Shown here: positions 42,217 through 54,415 of the stretch, piece after piece
Position numbering within the stretch: position 1 is the first letter of the stretch
How the letters are laid out: the number at the start of each line of letters is the position of its first letter
Assembly: GCA_021234155.1 (NCBI GenBank)
Contig: JAJEKV010000147.1
Coordinates: 1,117,910-1,181,909 of the forward strand
DNA length: 64,000 nt
Direction: 5' to 3'
DNA from: Isoetes taiwanensis
Taxonomy: Eukaryota > Streptophyta > Lycopodiopsida > Isoetales > Isoetaceae
Translations under genes and position numbers: made by a program
The notes under the pieces: model-generated
Database searches by the model: none
Seen by the model: only the letters and a program-made list of their open reading frames with translations
Told to the model about the DNA's origin: nothing

Positions 42217-45200
42217 CAAGGTGCTGCGCACGGAGGATTGCCCTTCAGTTTCTTGAGGTGAAGTGGCCCAAACCAAACCGTGAAGTCATTTAAATTAAAG
42301 TAGTCCCCTACCATGCTCTTACAATTAGTTTGTAGGTCTCCTACATTCATGTACAAGCCCGTCCACAAGTGCCCCTCGATTGAATTGTGTATGCAACTGA
42401 CTAGTTTAATGTTGTAGAAATGTTTGTATGTACCTGTTTTATGTCTTGCAGACACAATCATAGCACTTCCTAATACTCACAATATTTTAAGCTATAGGCG
42501 TTCATCTATAACATCGATGAACGAGTCACAACATACAATAAACAATCTTTCGGGCGCTGTTCCACTTGAAAGACATTGAGAGAAGTTATATTGTTATTCT
42601 GATCTTATTTCAATCATTTTCTGTCTATTAGTATCACCATTGTGTTGTGAAATCCAGGTGCCCAAAAAGTGTGCACCCAATGTTGCCACGCTTGATAGAA
42701 TTGTGTATCATGTTATAGCAGCGTCGTCATAGCAATGTGATGCTTTTTTTATATTATTTGTGTAGGTACATTTCACGTATTATTTATGTTGAAGTCTTAT
42801 AGTAAGTAGATGTATTATGTTTGGTGCATCGCCAAGAGCTACAAAAAGACATATTGGTCTCTTTATACAAAAAATATAATAACCTTGCAACGAATGAGTA
42901 GGAAAATGTAGCTCTGGGTCCAAAAAGATAACCTAAATTGTCAGGATCCTCAAGATGAACATCCTAGAAAAATGTTTGGAAAAAGAGGAGCGCATCTATT
43001 AGATGCCTTTGTACCCTCCTCTAGTAACACCCAAGGGAGCATCTAGTAACAGATGTCAAACTTTATTTGTCATATTTAGCAAATATTTGTCATCAAATTC
43101 TTTATAGTGGTTATTTTATTTCTTAAAGGATGGACATTTATCATCCCACATATAACAACTCCTTTACCATCTCATCATCTCATATATAAAATTCATAAAT
43201 ATTCAATGATGGTAAGATAAAGTTTTCAAAGACCAATGTTTTTTTTTTTTTTTTTTTTTTTTTGTAGTAAGAGTGCGGACTAAAAGACACCATTTTATTG
43301 CTTTTTTCTTTCACAAAGGGAAGACTAGTAGTGCATCCCTATTATGTCGAAATCATTGTCCTACTTATCCATGTGGAAATCCTAGACCTAAAAATACATT
43401 TCCTATTAGCTGGCTGGTTTTCTCCTCCATAGCAAAGAGAGACCAATACCCTCCTTGCACATCCACAATTTTTATGTTTTCGGTCTCATAAACCATATGG
43501 ATTTTCCAATGCTTCTGGTCTCATAGACACTATGGGTCTTCCATAATCATTAATAAATCTTAGGCGTTCTGTGGTGCTACGGTCACTTACAGTCATTCTA
43601 TTTGATACCAATTTGATACCAATATAGTGCTCAAGCACATTGGGTCTTCTAGAAATGTTTGCCATAAGTCCGTTCGCAACTTGAAAGAACTACACTGTTG
43701 ACTGGTTGATGATCAGGATTGGAGCCTCAAGTTAGTGAGAATGTTGTTTCAGGTGTATTATTAGATGTGTTGGAAATATGAAGAATAAATTTATGTGCTG
43801 AAATGGACGAGTTGCTGATCTTAACACTGATCTTAACACGTATAGGTTTACTAGGATATAAGTTACATCGGCTGAGGTGGACAGAAAGCCATCTTTCACT
43901 TTCTGGTATTGGGAATGTGTACAGTTAAGGGCAAAAGACTTTCATGAGCAGCCTTCAACTTATTGACACTTTTTCCAAGGAAATAATGCATCATACCATG
44001 GATGCATTCATCGTACCATAACGCACCTTGTCTTGCCAACCTCTTTCCAAAGGAATGCATAGATGTCATGTACTGTTTCTGTTTTATGGACAAAAACGGA
44101 GACTTGTGGCACTTCGCTATGATGACTTGATTTTAATACGAATCAAAATTTCTCAACCGTCTAAATGTTTAAGCAGAGAACACGGAATGGGGAGTTTGCC
44201 CTCAAATAAATTTATGCCTATCTAGCTGAACAAGACATCTAAAGGAAACATGAAAATCTACCAATTCTTTGGGAGCATGCCAGCAAGGAATTTTCTGCTT
44301 ATTAGATGAGCAGGGCATCTTGAGATAGCTGAGTCCGCTCTATATACACAGCAAAATGATCTCGTCGAAAGGAGAAAATGAACTCTAGAGGCTATATTTT
44401 TGGGAAAGTAGTGGCCACTTGCAGCTTATCTCCTGAATTGTAGTCCTATAAAGCCTTTAGGCTTCAAAGAATCCAACATCATTTAGGGTGTTTTAGGTGA
44501 AAAATCATGGATATGGCACTAAAGAGTGTTCGCTTGTGTTCCTCATATAAAGTTGACCAACGCAGCATGCAGATTGCCATAAGGCCTATTGTATGATCTC
44601 TATGGTCGTGAACCAGATGTCCATTGCGAAAAATGTGCTTCTTTGGTGACAGACTGCTGTTTGATCATTTTTGGCTTAAGGAATATTTCCTAGTGAAGCA
44701 GCAGCCAGTTGACTTTGATGAAGAGAGTGGTGATGGTCCTTGGACCTCCTTGGGGCAAGCCTGGAATCTAAGCTGCTGAGGAGGTTGCGTGTAACATCAC
44801 TTGCTTCACCCTTCCTAACTCCCAAGTTCTACAAGAGAATTCCAGGTAGTTAACTTGTCCGTAAACATGTCAATTTGGCATTGGATCAAATAGGTATATG
44901 AGACCAATTTCAACAAGCTAATGAAAATAGGAAGTGAAGTTTTTCCTCCTGCAACAAGACTGGCTAAAGTCCACCAATGATGGCCATGGCAGCACTTCAT
45001 GGTATTCAACATTTCCAGATTAAAGGAGAAAGAAAAACGTCTTAGTAAGTTGCAATCTCGCACGGGGAAAGTGCTGAATATGCAGAATAAACATTATGTA
45101 CTAAACATGTATTTAATTAGTTAATGAGGACTTCCACTTAGTAGCTTTTAGCTCTCTGACCCAAAAATACCAATTATATTGGCCATTATTTGTTGGCTTC

Positions 45201-45950
45201 TGAAGAAGTTTATGAGGAACAGGTCAGTCGTGAAAACACAACCCCACCCCAGGGGGTCTTGACATAAGCCATACACAATATAGATGACTCCATGACATTC
45301 AGCAGAAGTATGAGACCAATGTGGCAAGTGCATGAATGGTCATGGCTATGTAGCTGCCAGTACTTCTATGTCTAAATGTGATCACACTACGGCGCATATT
45401 GGCTAAAGAAAATTGATAATCAGGCCTCCGTTTAACCCCTTTAAAAGAAGCTCATCTACTAGATGCATGCCAGTAATTGGGTCACATGAACAAGTAATCT
45501 GATAGTAGAATGTACTCCCATTGCCTTTGTAGGACATGAAGCTTCACGCTACAATTTTGCATGTAGATGCTTGTTTTTCCTGAAGATAAAGATCATAATA
45601 GTTGTTTTGCATGGCAAAAGAACATCAAGATAATTGGCTCAAGATCAATGAATCCTTCTGATTTGGAATTACTCTATTGGAAGCCCTGTGCAATTTGATA
45701 GCCTGTTATTCTCCAGTACAGACCCATAAATGCATCAAGTTGCAGCATACAACCATAAATTTACATCTAAAATGCAAACGAAATTGATAATTAATATTAC
45801 AATGCTCTCTTCAACTCCATAAAAGATAATGACCAGCATGTAAGGCAACAGGGAAGCCCTCTTTTTCAAAATCAAATATACTTGCTGATAGTTAAACATA
45901 GTTCAAGACAACATAAATATTGTCAGCTGAAGGATAATTGTTCAGTTTTC
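42217..45950. other. E2 interior without recognised genes
   Basis: About 3.7 kb. Open stretches such as RLLFDHFWLKEYFLVKQQ (plus strand, near 44660) look protein-like but I cannot name them. A 25-T run at 43239-43263 with AATAAA upstream in the minus sense suggests an inserted polyadenylated transcript end. A small hairpin CGTTCATC...GATGAACG lies near 42498. Confidence 0.35.
43239..43299 (-). other. Poly-A tail with AATAAA signal (minus strand)
   Basis: A 25-nt T run on the plus strand is a poly-A run on the minus strand. AATAAA lies 31 nt before it (43294-43299). This is the signature of a reverse-transcribed mRNA or LINE 3' end. The source transcript upstream (above 43300) is not recognised. 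Confidence 0.5.
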
Positions 45951-45953
45951 AGG

Positions 45954-46708
45954 CTACAACAAAAAAGGCAATACAGCCTTTCTTTGTTTGGGGTAGTCAG
46001 GAAATTTTTTTAAATACCAGCGGTGCTTAGACAGAGCTCTTGGGATGAGATTTGCAGCAGTGATCAAGAAGAAGCCAAGTCCGGCAAAGGATTAGGTTAA
46101 AATGGCCCAGCCAAACCATTCCAGAATTTCCCCAAACTAATTAGGGCAACTGACATACCTGAATAAGTATCCTCTTGGCACAGTATAGGACCGTTCCGAC
46201 GGATACCTCCTTAAAGAAATTAGCACAGAATCAGACCATATATTGATGGTCATTTCCAACAAAAAAAAATGCCTGTTCCAAAAAGGAATCTCCAACTCTG
46301 AAGCCAATCTTCATTATATGAACCATAATGAGATATCCATCCAGCTTGAATATATGAATTATATAAATTGAACATGAAGGCAGAAAGAACAGTTACCACG
46401 GGTATTTCCTTGCCTTCAGATCTCATTCTGAAGGGGTACACCAGAGTTCTATGAATGTGATGAATCTGAAACAGACGGAAAATGAGAATGGGGACAAGCT
46501 TAGAAGAATGCTGGCCTGTTGAAAAGAAGATGAAACTGCCCCAAAGCGTAGGGCTTTCTATAAGAACCCAACCATCTCTATCTGCCATTGAAGGTCCCCA
46601 AGAAGACGAAGAATGCCGCCCGTAAGGAGCTGTGACTTTGTTGAGAAGGGGAAAAAATATCAGCGCCATCAGATACTCGCTCCATAGGAATGCCCAATAC
46701 CTGTCCAT
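45954..46708 (-). pseudogene. DET2: Processed pseudogene of DET2 steroid 5-alpha-reductase
   Basis: A contiguous, intron-free copy. From ATG (46708): TAPYGRHSSSSWGP, ESPTLWGSFIF, HIHRTLVYPFRMRSEGK, NSYIQAGWISHYGSYNED, a 1-nt deletion in a T9 run at 46261-46269, TINIWSDSVLISLRR, YTVPRGYLFRYVSCPN, TAG stop, FGEILEWFGWAILT, TAA stop, SFAGLGFFLITAANLIPRAL, KHRWYLKKFPDYPKQRKAV, stop at 45954. The length of about 251 codons equals the family (about 260 aa). DET2 reduces steroid 4-ene bonds in brassinosteroid synthesis in the ER. Two stops and a frameshift abolish function. It sits 274 bp behind the E2 leader. Confidence 0.9.
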
Positions 46709-46982
46709 TACAGACTGCTTCTACTCCGGCGTCTCCGACTAGGGCTAAAAAATAAGGCTATATTTTCGTCTGCTCACAGCATGATGCTCATCTGCTGCAT
46801 CTAGCATTCTGGACTGCGGCCTGGAGCATCTAGGGCATCTTAAGACAACTTGCTACAAAACAATAACTCCTCCATCTGTATTAACCGAGGAAGAGGTTTC
46901 TCTTGAAAGCCAGAGGAAAATGCTATGCTTGGAAGAAGAAGAAGGGTCGAGCTGCGCCATAACCACGCCTGCAAAGGAATGG

Positions 46983-47122
46983 GGCTGGATGACCGAGAGT
47001 TTATAGGCAGCAGCCTGTTTGGAGCAGTCACCAGCATATGCTAGGCATATGCTGGCATATACCTGGATATGCCCACATACCCACATAAACGAGGGTTTGC
47101 CCCCTAGGGGGCAACCCAAAAA
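46983..47122 (-). repeat. E2 leader (140-bp conserved 5' end)
   Basis: Minus-strand counterpart of 5643-5782. The palindrome reads GGGTTGCCCCC-TAGGGGGCAAACCC. Similarity stops right after GGTCATCCAGCC, the same place as in E1. Confidence 0.85.
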
Positions 47123-47244
47123 CCATGGTCGTCTAAGTTCTCCTGCTTATGCTTATGTAATTTACTTTTTCCTTTCACAATATGTTGTAACTTCCTTTCA
47201 CAATATGGCATGATTAGTTTTCTATACCCTTGCTTCATTCCTCC

Positions 47245-48978
47245 TTGATGCCATATTGGCTTCCTGTAGAAATTGCTAGCTCCTGTCTGAATTTGTGGAA
47301 CTTATACCCAGGTACTGCCTTAGTAAGAATATCTGCAGGCTGATCCTTTACTGACCATATCTCGTATGAATCCTTTACTGACCATATCTCGTATGAAATG
47401 CATATATAGCTCAATATGTTTAGTTATATTCTTTCATGCTTTCATTCTTTCATTCTTTCATGCCAAATTTACTCAACATACCTTGAATGTTCTTTGTTTG
47501 TGTAAGCTTCAAACTCTTGTTCCTTCTGTTTCTGCATACTTCAATCCCTAAAAAACATTTTAGTTCCCCAAGATCACTCATGTCAAATCTGTCTGCAAGA
47601 ATCTTCTTACATTTTTCCAAACAGTTTATTCCTTTTGCTGCCATTATGCAGTCATCCACGTACAAAGCCATAACGCAATAATCATCACCATGATTTAACA
47701 TGTATAAATTACCATCACTTTTCAGTTTTCTAAATCCATTCTTCCTCAAGGATGCATCAATGCACATATACCACTGACGTGGTGATTGTTTTAAATTGTA
47801 CACTGCCCTCTTCAACCTCCAGACTTTGCTTTCATCCACTTCAAACCCAGGAGGTTGTTTCATAAAAATTTCCTCCTCTAATGGTGCATTTAAAAATGCC
47901 GTTTTTACATCCACGTGATGTAATTCCATGTCATAAGCATTTGCCATTGCAAGAAGAACCCTAATACTGGTTAGCTTAACTAATGGAGAGAAAATTTCTT
48001 CATAATCCAATCCTTTTTTCTGTGAAAAACCTTATGCAATCAGCCGAGCTTCGTACCTAACCATTTATTTCCCACAATATTCTTATTTGTGGGCATATCG
48101 ACAACTTCAAAGGTTTGAGTCTTCTCAAACGAGCTCATCTCCTCCCGCATTGCCTCCTTCCACTTATCATTATTTGCTGCTCTCATGGCTTCTTCATAAC
48201 CGATTGGCACTTGTGGTTCCAAGGCTGCCATGATGAAATTTATTTCTTCCTCCTCAAATCTTTTACTTTTCCCTTCTAAAGTTCTCCCATATTCATTTGC
48301 ATCAAACGTTATTTTTTCCTCTTCATGATTTGCTGTTCATCAAGTTGAGGTTCTTGAATACTTGCATGCTCCAATTGTTCACTGCCCGTTCTATCAGGTT
48401 TTTCATCGTCCTCTAAACTATTCCTGTTCAGCTCATCATCCTCTATGATTTCACTTAACTTTGTTTCTTGTCCTTTATTCTTGTTGTTGTCCTTTTGTTC
48501 ACCTTTTCTGCTATCATTCTCCAGTCCTAATTTTCTGTCCTTATACACTGATAGTTCATCAAATATTACATCTCGGCTTATGATCACAGTTCGTCTATTT
48601 GGATCATACATTCTGTACCCTTTTGCCTCATTGTCATATCCAACCAAGTAGCATTGCACGGCCCTGTCATCCAATTTGCTTCTGGTTTCCTTTGGCACAT
48701 GAGCAAATGCGGTGCAACCATACACTCTAAGCCTGTCATATGATGGCTTCTTACCGTTCCATAACTCTTGAGGCACTGCTCCCTTAATACTTCTTGTTGG
48801 CAACTTATTTTGTATGTATACTGCTGTTCTAACTTCTTCCTGCCATAGATAGTTAGGAAGTCCTGTGTGCTTAAGCATGGCATGCACAGCATTTAATATT
48901 GTTTTGTTCTTCCGTTCCGCTACTCCCTTTTGCTGTGGAGTGTGACTATAGGTAAGTCGCCTTTTAATTCCTTTAACC
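47245..48978 (-). pseudogene. Ty1/Copia pol relic (integrase end, RT, RNase H end)
   Basis: Minus strand. The integrase C-terminal part reads YSHTPQQKGVAERKNKTI, LPTRSIKGAVPQELW and GCTAFAHVPKETRSKLD (48980-48309). RT begins EEAMRAANNDKWKEAMREEM near 48190, is broken near 48030, and continues VKLTSIRVLLAMANAYDMEL, VDVKTAFLNAPLEEEIFM, and catalytic LYVDDCIMA, intact. After 47450 a CATT-like microsatellite and a deletion remove most of RNase H. Its end (KHIELYMHFIRDMV, then PADILTKAVPGYKFHKF with frame changes and a 26-bp tandem duplication at 47341-47396) stops near 47245. Gag, protease and the integrase core are missing; the 700-bp repeat begins at the break (48979). Confidence 0.88.
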
Positions 48979-49687
48979 AACAGGAATCAAATAGAACCAG
49001 CCAGCAAAATATATAGAGTAGAGTGAAATATAAAGATATCTCTGGCCTAAAATAGAAGATCTATTGCTGTAAACTATGCATCTACACTTGAAGCCTAGCA
49101 AAGCAAAAAAGGGGACCGCATTACTAAATAGCTCTGTTTTTCTTGAGCTTGCAAGCGAGCAAGCACTTAGGCTACCGAATAACAGACCCATGCAAGCACT
49201 TATGCTACCGGATCTGCTTCCGGCAAACCCATGCAAGCATGTAGGGCATGCAAATGCCAGCCAGATACCTACGGAAGCCGAAACAAATCGCCATACCTGG
49301 ATGCACAAATAGGGGTTAAACTAGATGCAAAAAGAAGGAGTTAAGAAAAAGGCAAAAACAGCACATCACAGCTACAAATGGATAGGTTGCGGCTCTCACA
49401 GTGCTTCAGATCTACCAGCACTTATTGTTTAGTGCTCTAGATCCATCGCAAATAGCTCGAACCAGACTGCCGGACGCAAAAATCTCTCCCCATTTCCATG
49501 TTATGGGGACATGGACATTGGGACCGCATTCCGGTGTGGACCAGTGCATTATGAGGGCATGGACATTGGGATCGCATTCCGGTGTGGACCGACCGCACCG
49601 GTCCACACCGAAATGCGGTCCCAATATCCATGCCCGCGCGATCGGTCCACACCGGAATGCGGTCCCAATGTCCATGCCCCCATACAT
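48979..49687 (+). repeat. 700-bp dispersed repeat, copy 2, with F-F-R-R palindrome
   Basis: Direct repeat of 39937-40638 with a few dozen small differences. Its left edge cuts the Copia integrase. The palindromic words lie at 49505-49542 and 49554-49591 (forward) and 49598-49635 and 49642-49680 (reverse). Confidence 0.85.
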
Positions 49688-51680
49688 CTTGTCTATAGCA
49701 ACATACAAAAAGGCCAACTATAGCCACATGTGGAAGCAACACCTTTTACGTCAAGCATCAACAATATCAAGTATCAACATCCTAATATCAAGTATAAGGT
49801 CCTAATAATGTGGTTGCATGGTTAACGCCAGGCATGCTTATACATTTTTTTTTGTATACGATATAGCTATGTTTAAATGATTCATTAGCACTAAAGTAAG
49901 GACCCCACTTCTCTTAACGTAATGTGCCAAAGTCGTAACAAGAATAAGAATGAGATCATGCTAGATCTATGAATTCACAAAACGAGGCTTGTCTAACATG
50001 ATCAATCAGATGTACTTTTAGCTTTTAACTGTGTGAACGTATACGTGTGATCTACAATCACTAGGGCCACATGTCTCACGTGAAATTAAAAAATAAGCAA
50101 TTGTGTATAATGATGAAGAGAGCATAGTAGCTACAATTGACAATAATGCAATTCCTATTGAAGAATATGCTTTTTCCAAACACTAACTTGTTTATATAAC
50201 AATTTTTTAGAGAAATCGATGGACATGCCTATTCATTGTGATGGGAGGAGATCATGGCTGTATAGTATATACTCCCTTGACAATAATGCAAATTTCTACT
50301 TATAGAATATGTTGTTTCAAAGAATAACATGTATAATAAGACAATTAAATATATGTATAGCACCTTGTCAATGGATATGACTTACTCCCCTACCTTATAT
50401 AGATATGTCCTTTCGGTGTGTCCTTATCGTCTAAGTGCAACTTTTTGTTATTTTTCAAACTTAACCATTGGATGCCAATAAAATACATTCCAATAACTTA
50501 TCATTGGATGACGTGGAATACTTAATTTACATTGGAATGCTCTCATGCCGCAGCAAGGTCCACGAGCCATGCTACCCAGGGCGCCCTTGTAAACTAGCAT
50601 TACTAGTGCCCAGCTTAACCAAATCACAGGGTTGAAGCAAGAATAAATGCGGCCTCAAGTGTCCAGATTAACCAAATCACAGGGTTGAAGCGAGAATAAA
50701 TGCGGTGATTCAAGACCAAACACAGAGTCAGATTAGATGGAAAATATGGCATGTCCAGTCCAAATCTATAGCTTCTGAGCGATGCAAAGCTTCATAAAGC
50801 TTGGCCATTAGCATATCATCTGTTCACCAAATCCAGATACATTCGTAGATGTAGTAGGTGCCAAATACAGCCGTAGAGGACAAACCTAGATGCAGTAGAT
50901 GGCAAATCTGGCCGTCACCTCCATGCCCTGCACAAAACACGAAGGCATATATCACCCGACAAATACAACCAGATCCGGCAGAGGACTTCAAGCATTCTCA
51001 GTTTCATAACCACAAATAGAAGCTCAGGTGTATTGAAACTTCCTAAAAATACCATGCCCGCAAAGCCCAACAAATAAAAAAAAAAACACCCAACCTTTAA
51101 AAAAAGATTGCAAATCGTCTATTGCAAACCTTATCCATCCAAGTTGGGACACCTGAGTAGGCAGCCAACCATGTTAGTGGCACACCATGCCTCTGAACTC
51201 GCCATCAGACACCCCTTCTTAATACAACATCGGCTCGAGTATAGAACAATTAAAGTCACATGACATTGCATTTTGGTGCATGATCTACTGGTAAAAGATT
51301 AAACCACCACATTGGAGATCACAGTTGGCCGTATATAATTCAAAATCAAATGGAGCTACTCTAGATTGGCTTCCTGTGATGTATGTAGTTTATATTTGAC
51401 TTGATATTGCATGATTATGATGCAAAAATTATGTGTAAAAATCACATGATATCGAGAAAAATCAATGGACATGCTCATAGGTGATGGAGGAAATCATGGT
51501 CGCACAGATGGTATAGGTGATGGAGGTCGTGCAAATGGTAGATTTAACAATATCGAATCAAATGACCCATCAGATGTAGATGGAAGTGACCCATTAGGGT
51601 GCGAAGTGACACTAACGTAATATAGTACATTGTAACCTAAATCCTATATGAGCTGTGTAATTTGTGGCTTTTGTTGTGAT
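49688..51680. other. Non-coding stretch
   Basis: No supported gene. A ~42-bp unit TTAACCAAATCACAGGGTTG to AATAAATGCGG is tandemly repeated at 50613-50704 with a 12-bp spacer. AT-rich elsewhere. Confidence 0.5.
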
Positions 51681-51682
51681 GT

Positions 51683-51792
51683 GGAAGGGGAAGGGGGAGG
51701 GCATTCTTGCCAGCCCCTTGACCTGTAGAATTTGGGAGCGCCGGATTCTGCAAGTCAGGGGGCTGGCAAGAATGCCCTCCCCCTTCCTGTTC
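51683..51792 (+). repeat. 110-nt foldback hairpin 1 (MITE- or pre-miRNA-like)
   Basis: Arms 51683-51731 and 51744-51792 are inverted complements at 44 of 49 positions, with a 12-nt loop. The arm includes GGGCATTCTTGCCAGCCCC. The opposite arm reads GGGGGCTGGCAAGAATGCCC. Almost perfect pairing with a few scattered mismatches fits either a young foldback MITE or a miRNA precursor. Confidence 0.8.
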
Positions 51793-52065
51793 CATGACGT
51801 CAAAGCAAGATGTTAACTGGATTCTACAGGTTTTTCATAGTGATTTGCCATTCTTGATTAGAATGGATGCAGAAACTGCCGGAAGGTAGACCCACTTGCC
51901 TTGATGTTTAGCATGCGACAATGACACTTCGTTACATACATGTCAAGAAAAGTGGAGGAGCTTTCTTGCAGATTCTTCAACTATTCTTGATCATAAACAC
52001 AACTTGCCTTGAGGAAAGTGGCAAAATCATGTTATCTTTTCTTGACGCCGTAGAATTGAATGGGG

Positions 52066-52205
52066 CGAGCCATTTTTGCTGCCCCCATAACGTGAAGAAT
52101 TCATGCGCTATACTCTCAGATTATCCATGCACTATACTTCCGAGTTCTGATCTCGAAGTGTAGCGTATAGATTCTGCAAGTCACGGGGGCAGCAAGAATG
52201 GCCTT
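52066..52205 (+). repeat. Foldback hairpin 2, related to hairpin 1
   Basis: GCCATTTTTGCTGCCCCCAT pairs with GGGGGCAGCAAGAATGGCC, continuing into ATGCGCTATAC against GTAGCGTATAG. The words ATTCTTGC, GCCCC and CTTGCAGAAT are shared with hairpin 1, so both stem from one family. Confidence 0.75.
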
Positions 52206-53550
52206 TTCCAATCCGTTCTACATTACGTAATATAAATACGTATAGGGGTAGAGAGGCCTTTCTGGCAACTCGGGTGGCCAGGAGTTTGTGTTTGGAAAGG
52301 GGACTAGGTGCATGTGCACCTATGTATAGCGTATTATGGGTGGACTTGGCGCGTAGCTAATGCTAACCTGCTTCTATGGGTTTAGGGACCCAGTATAATT
52401 AGAAAGCATCTTATTATCAACAAAATTATATTTTACAAGAAATTTATCGCGGCGGCCAAGGCCGCCGCGAACATTTCTTTGGCCCAACTCGTGGCAAAGT
52501 AGTTTTGTATTAAGTCGAAAGGATCTTACTTATGGATTTGCGAAACTGAACTAAATGTATCTAAGTTGGAGAACTCTAACCTTCAATTTTTTTCTCAAAA
52601 AGCTCAAAAGCAATGCAAACGCATCTCAACTGATCTATGCAATTGCATCCTTATCAACATTTTGCCAATGGACATTATAGAAAACACCTGTAGAAAAATG
52701 TAGTGTTACACGCTTCTACAAAGTCCTGGCTAAATATTTATATGTGATAGCTGTTTGCGCGAGAAAACATGAAAAGAATTTAAGATAAATGCAGTGTTAC
52801 ATGCTTCTCCATAGTCTTGGGTAAAAAACTAGATATGATAGTTGTTTGAGCGAGAAAACATGAAAACAATCCAAGATATGGTATCTAGCTTGTAGATTTT
52901 CGCACATTTTGCACATGCGGCATGACACTCTTGCTCTTAGTCCAATTCAAGTCTTCTTTTGGGAAGCGCAGCAAACTGTATTCAAATCGATTCGACTTGC
53001 TATTAAAATCAATACAATATATAGTACTTTTGTAGTTTGTTGCAGCATGAACTGGACCAAATTATTGTAGAAAGATCAGATTGTATTTGAGCTCTTGAAG
53101 GCGCAAGAACTATTTCCGATTGAAAGATCTGTATTTTCTAATAGCATATTTTTTTTAAATGTAATTGAAATGTTAAATACCAAAATGGGACGATTGAAAT
53201 CATAGGTCCACTTGGCTGGACTGGGTTGGTTGGGCTAAAACTAAGGGAGAAACCCCCTTCTGCGCATCGTAACAGAGACAGGGAAGCCGGACTGGAAACC
53301 CTTTATGCTGAGGGTCATGGCAAGGCCCTCTTAATCGATAAAGTATCAATGAAGAAAGCATACAGTTATGAATCTCGCTTCTTGTCTCGCTTCTTGTCTG
53401 TTGTTGAAGCAACTTGCTGAATGCGGCGACCCTGGAATGCGGCGAGCTATGGCACCTTGGATCAAGATCACCCAGTTTTTTTAATTATTTCAACAAGCCC
53501 AGTTTCGGATCTGCCGTTTCTATGGGGTGAGCTCAGATTTGGTTCAGAAT
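52206..53550. other. Non-coding stretch with GC palindrome
   Basis: At 52447-52470 an 11-bp arm TCGCGGCGGCC repeats as its complement across an AA loop, within AT-rich DNA. Two related ~80-bp stretches at about 52690-52790 and 52790-52870 (AAAAxxTAGATATGATAG, TGTTTGxGCGAGAAAACATG) form a diverged tandem. No gene seen. Confidence 0.55.
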
Positions 53551-54167
53551 ATGGTTAGCCCTCTTGATTTTTCTAGCAGGTATAGCAGTTATTTTGTGGA
53601 CAGTTTTAGGCTGGGTTATGGTTGGTAAGGCAGGAACACCGCAACAAGATGTTGAACCAAATCTACAGAAAACTAGTTCCGGCTGTGTGGAAATCTTGGC
53701 CCCTGTCGTTTCTCAGCCTTTGCTGCTTGACAATTCCGGTGTCAAATCCTCGCCAGTTCTAGCTTCAGCCTCGGGGGATTCATCTGTAGATATGGTGGAT
53801 GAAGAAACTAGATGTGTGAAAACTGGCCCTGTTTTTGGCAAGAAGGAGAGCGCCAATAAGAGGCAGAAAAGCCCTGTGTCTGAAGAGATGGCAGATTGTG
53901 CTAAGGAGATGGGTTTTGTGAACCAGCAGGACTTAATTGATAAATTCAAGTTAATACAGCGGATCCGAAGGCGCCCAACAGGGATACGGATTCAGAATGT
54001 AGCCCGTCTTCCATGCAGATCCTTTCGTCCAATGCTTCCGGAAGTTTAAAAGTACTTAAAGCTGTGCATATCTCCCTCGGATTTTGCCGCAATGCAGTGT
54101 TCAGATTTGAGCCAAGCGTATTTGAAGAAACGACAGCGGCAGTGAAAGAAGCAATATGTCGCTGAGG
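53551..54167 (+). pseudogene. Unidentified protein-like region, frameshifted
   Basis: An ATG at 53551 opens MVSPLDFSSRYSSYFVDSFR, then the frame changes near 53620. A 140-codon open stretch follows (TPQQDVEPNLQKTSSG, SSVDMVDEETRCVKTGP, KRQKSPVSEEMADCAKEMG), ending at 54049. A third frame carries LKVLKAVHISLGFCRNAVF to KEAICR with stop near 54167. Composition is protein-like, with a KRQK basic patch, but I recognise no family. It may be another decayed retrocopy, upstream of the PILS gene. Confidence 0.4.
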
Positions 54168-54415
54168 CAGCCGGGCGATTGAAGCGAAGACACACGGCGG
54201 TGGATGTAAAAAAAACATTAAACATAGTTTATTGACGACGGGGAGAAAATAGATTTTTTTTTGAGGCGGACGGAAAAAATGAGAATGCTTTATATATGTT
54301 TAGATAAATGGTTTTTTATTCAACAAATTAGTTGTCTTTCTGAAATACACGAATATAATGTTTGTTCCATCCTTTTTGCCCAATACATTCTTCCCTCCAA
54401 GCTTGCAATCTGGCG

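Larger units (their letters stand above)
42217..47122 (-). mobile_element. Captor element E2 (Helitron/Helentron-like, carries DET2)
   Basis: On the minus strand it begins TTTTTGGGTTGCCCCC at 47122 and ends GTGCGCAGCACCTTG at 42217, followed by a T6 run. Its length is 4.91 kb against 4.86 kb for E1. It lies between the Copia RNase H end (47245) and the putative Copia LTR (42150), which fixes both boundaries independently. No target duplication apart from T-runs. The 5' 140 bp match the E1 leader; the last ~75 bp match the E1 end (TGACTT, GCCACTTCAC, GAAGGGCAA). Cargo: a DET2 retrocopy at 45954-46708 and about 3.7 kb of unidentified DNA. Confidence 0.6.
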
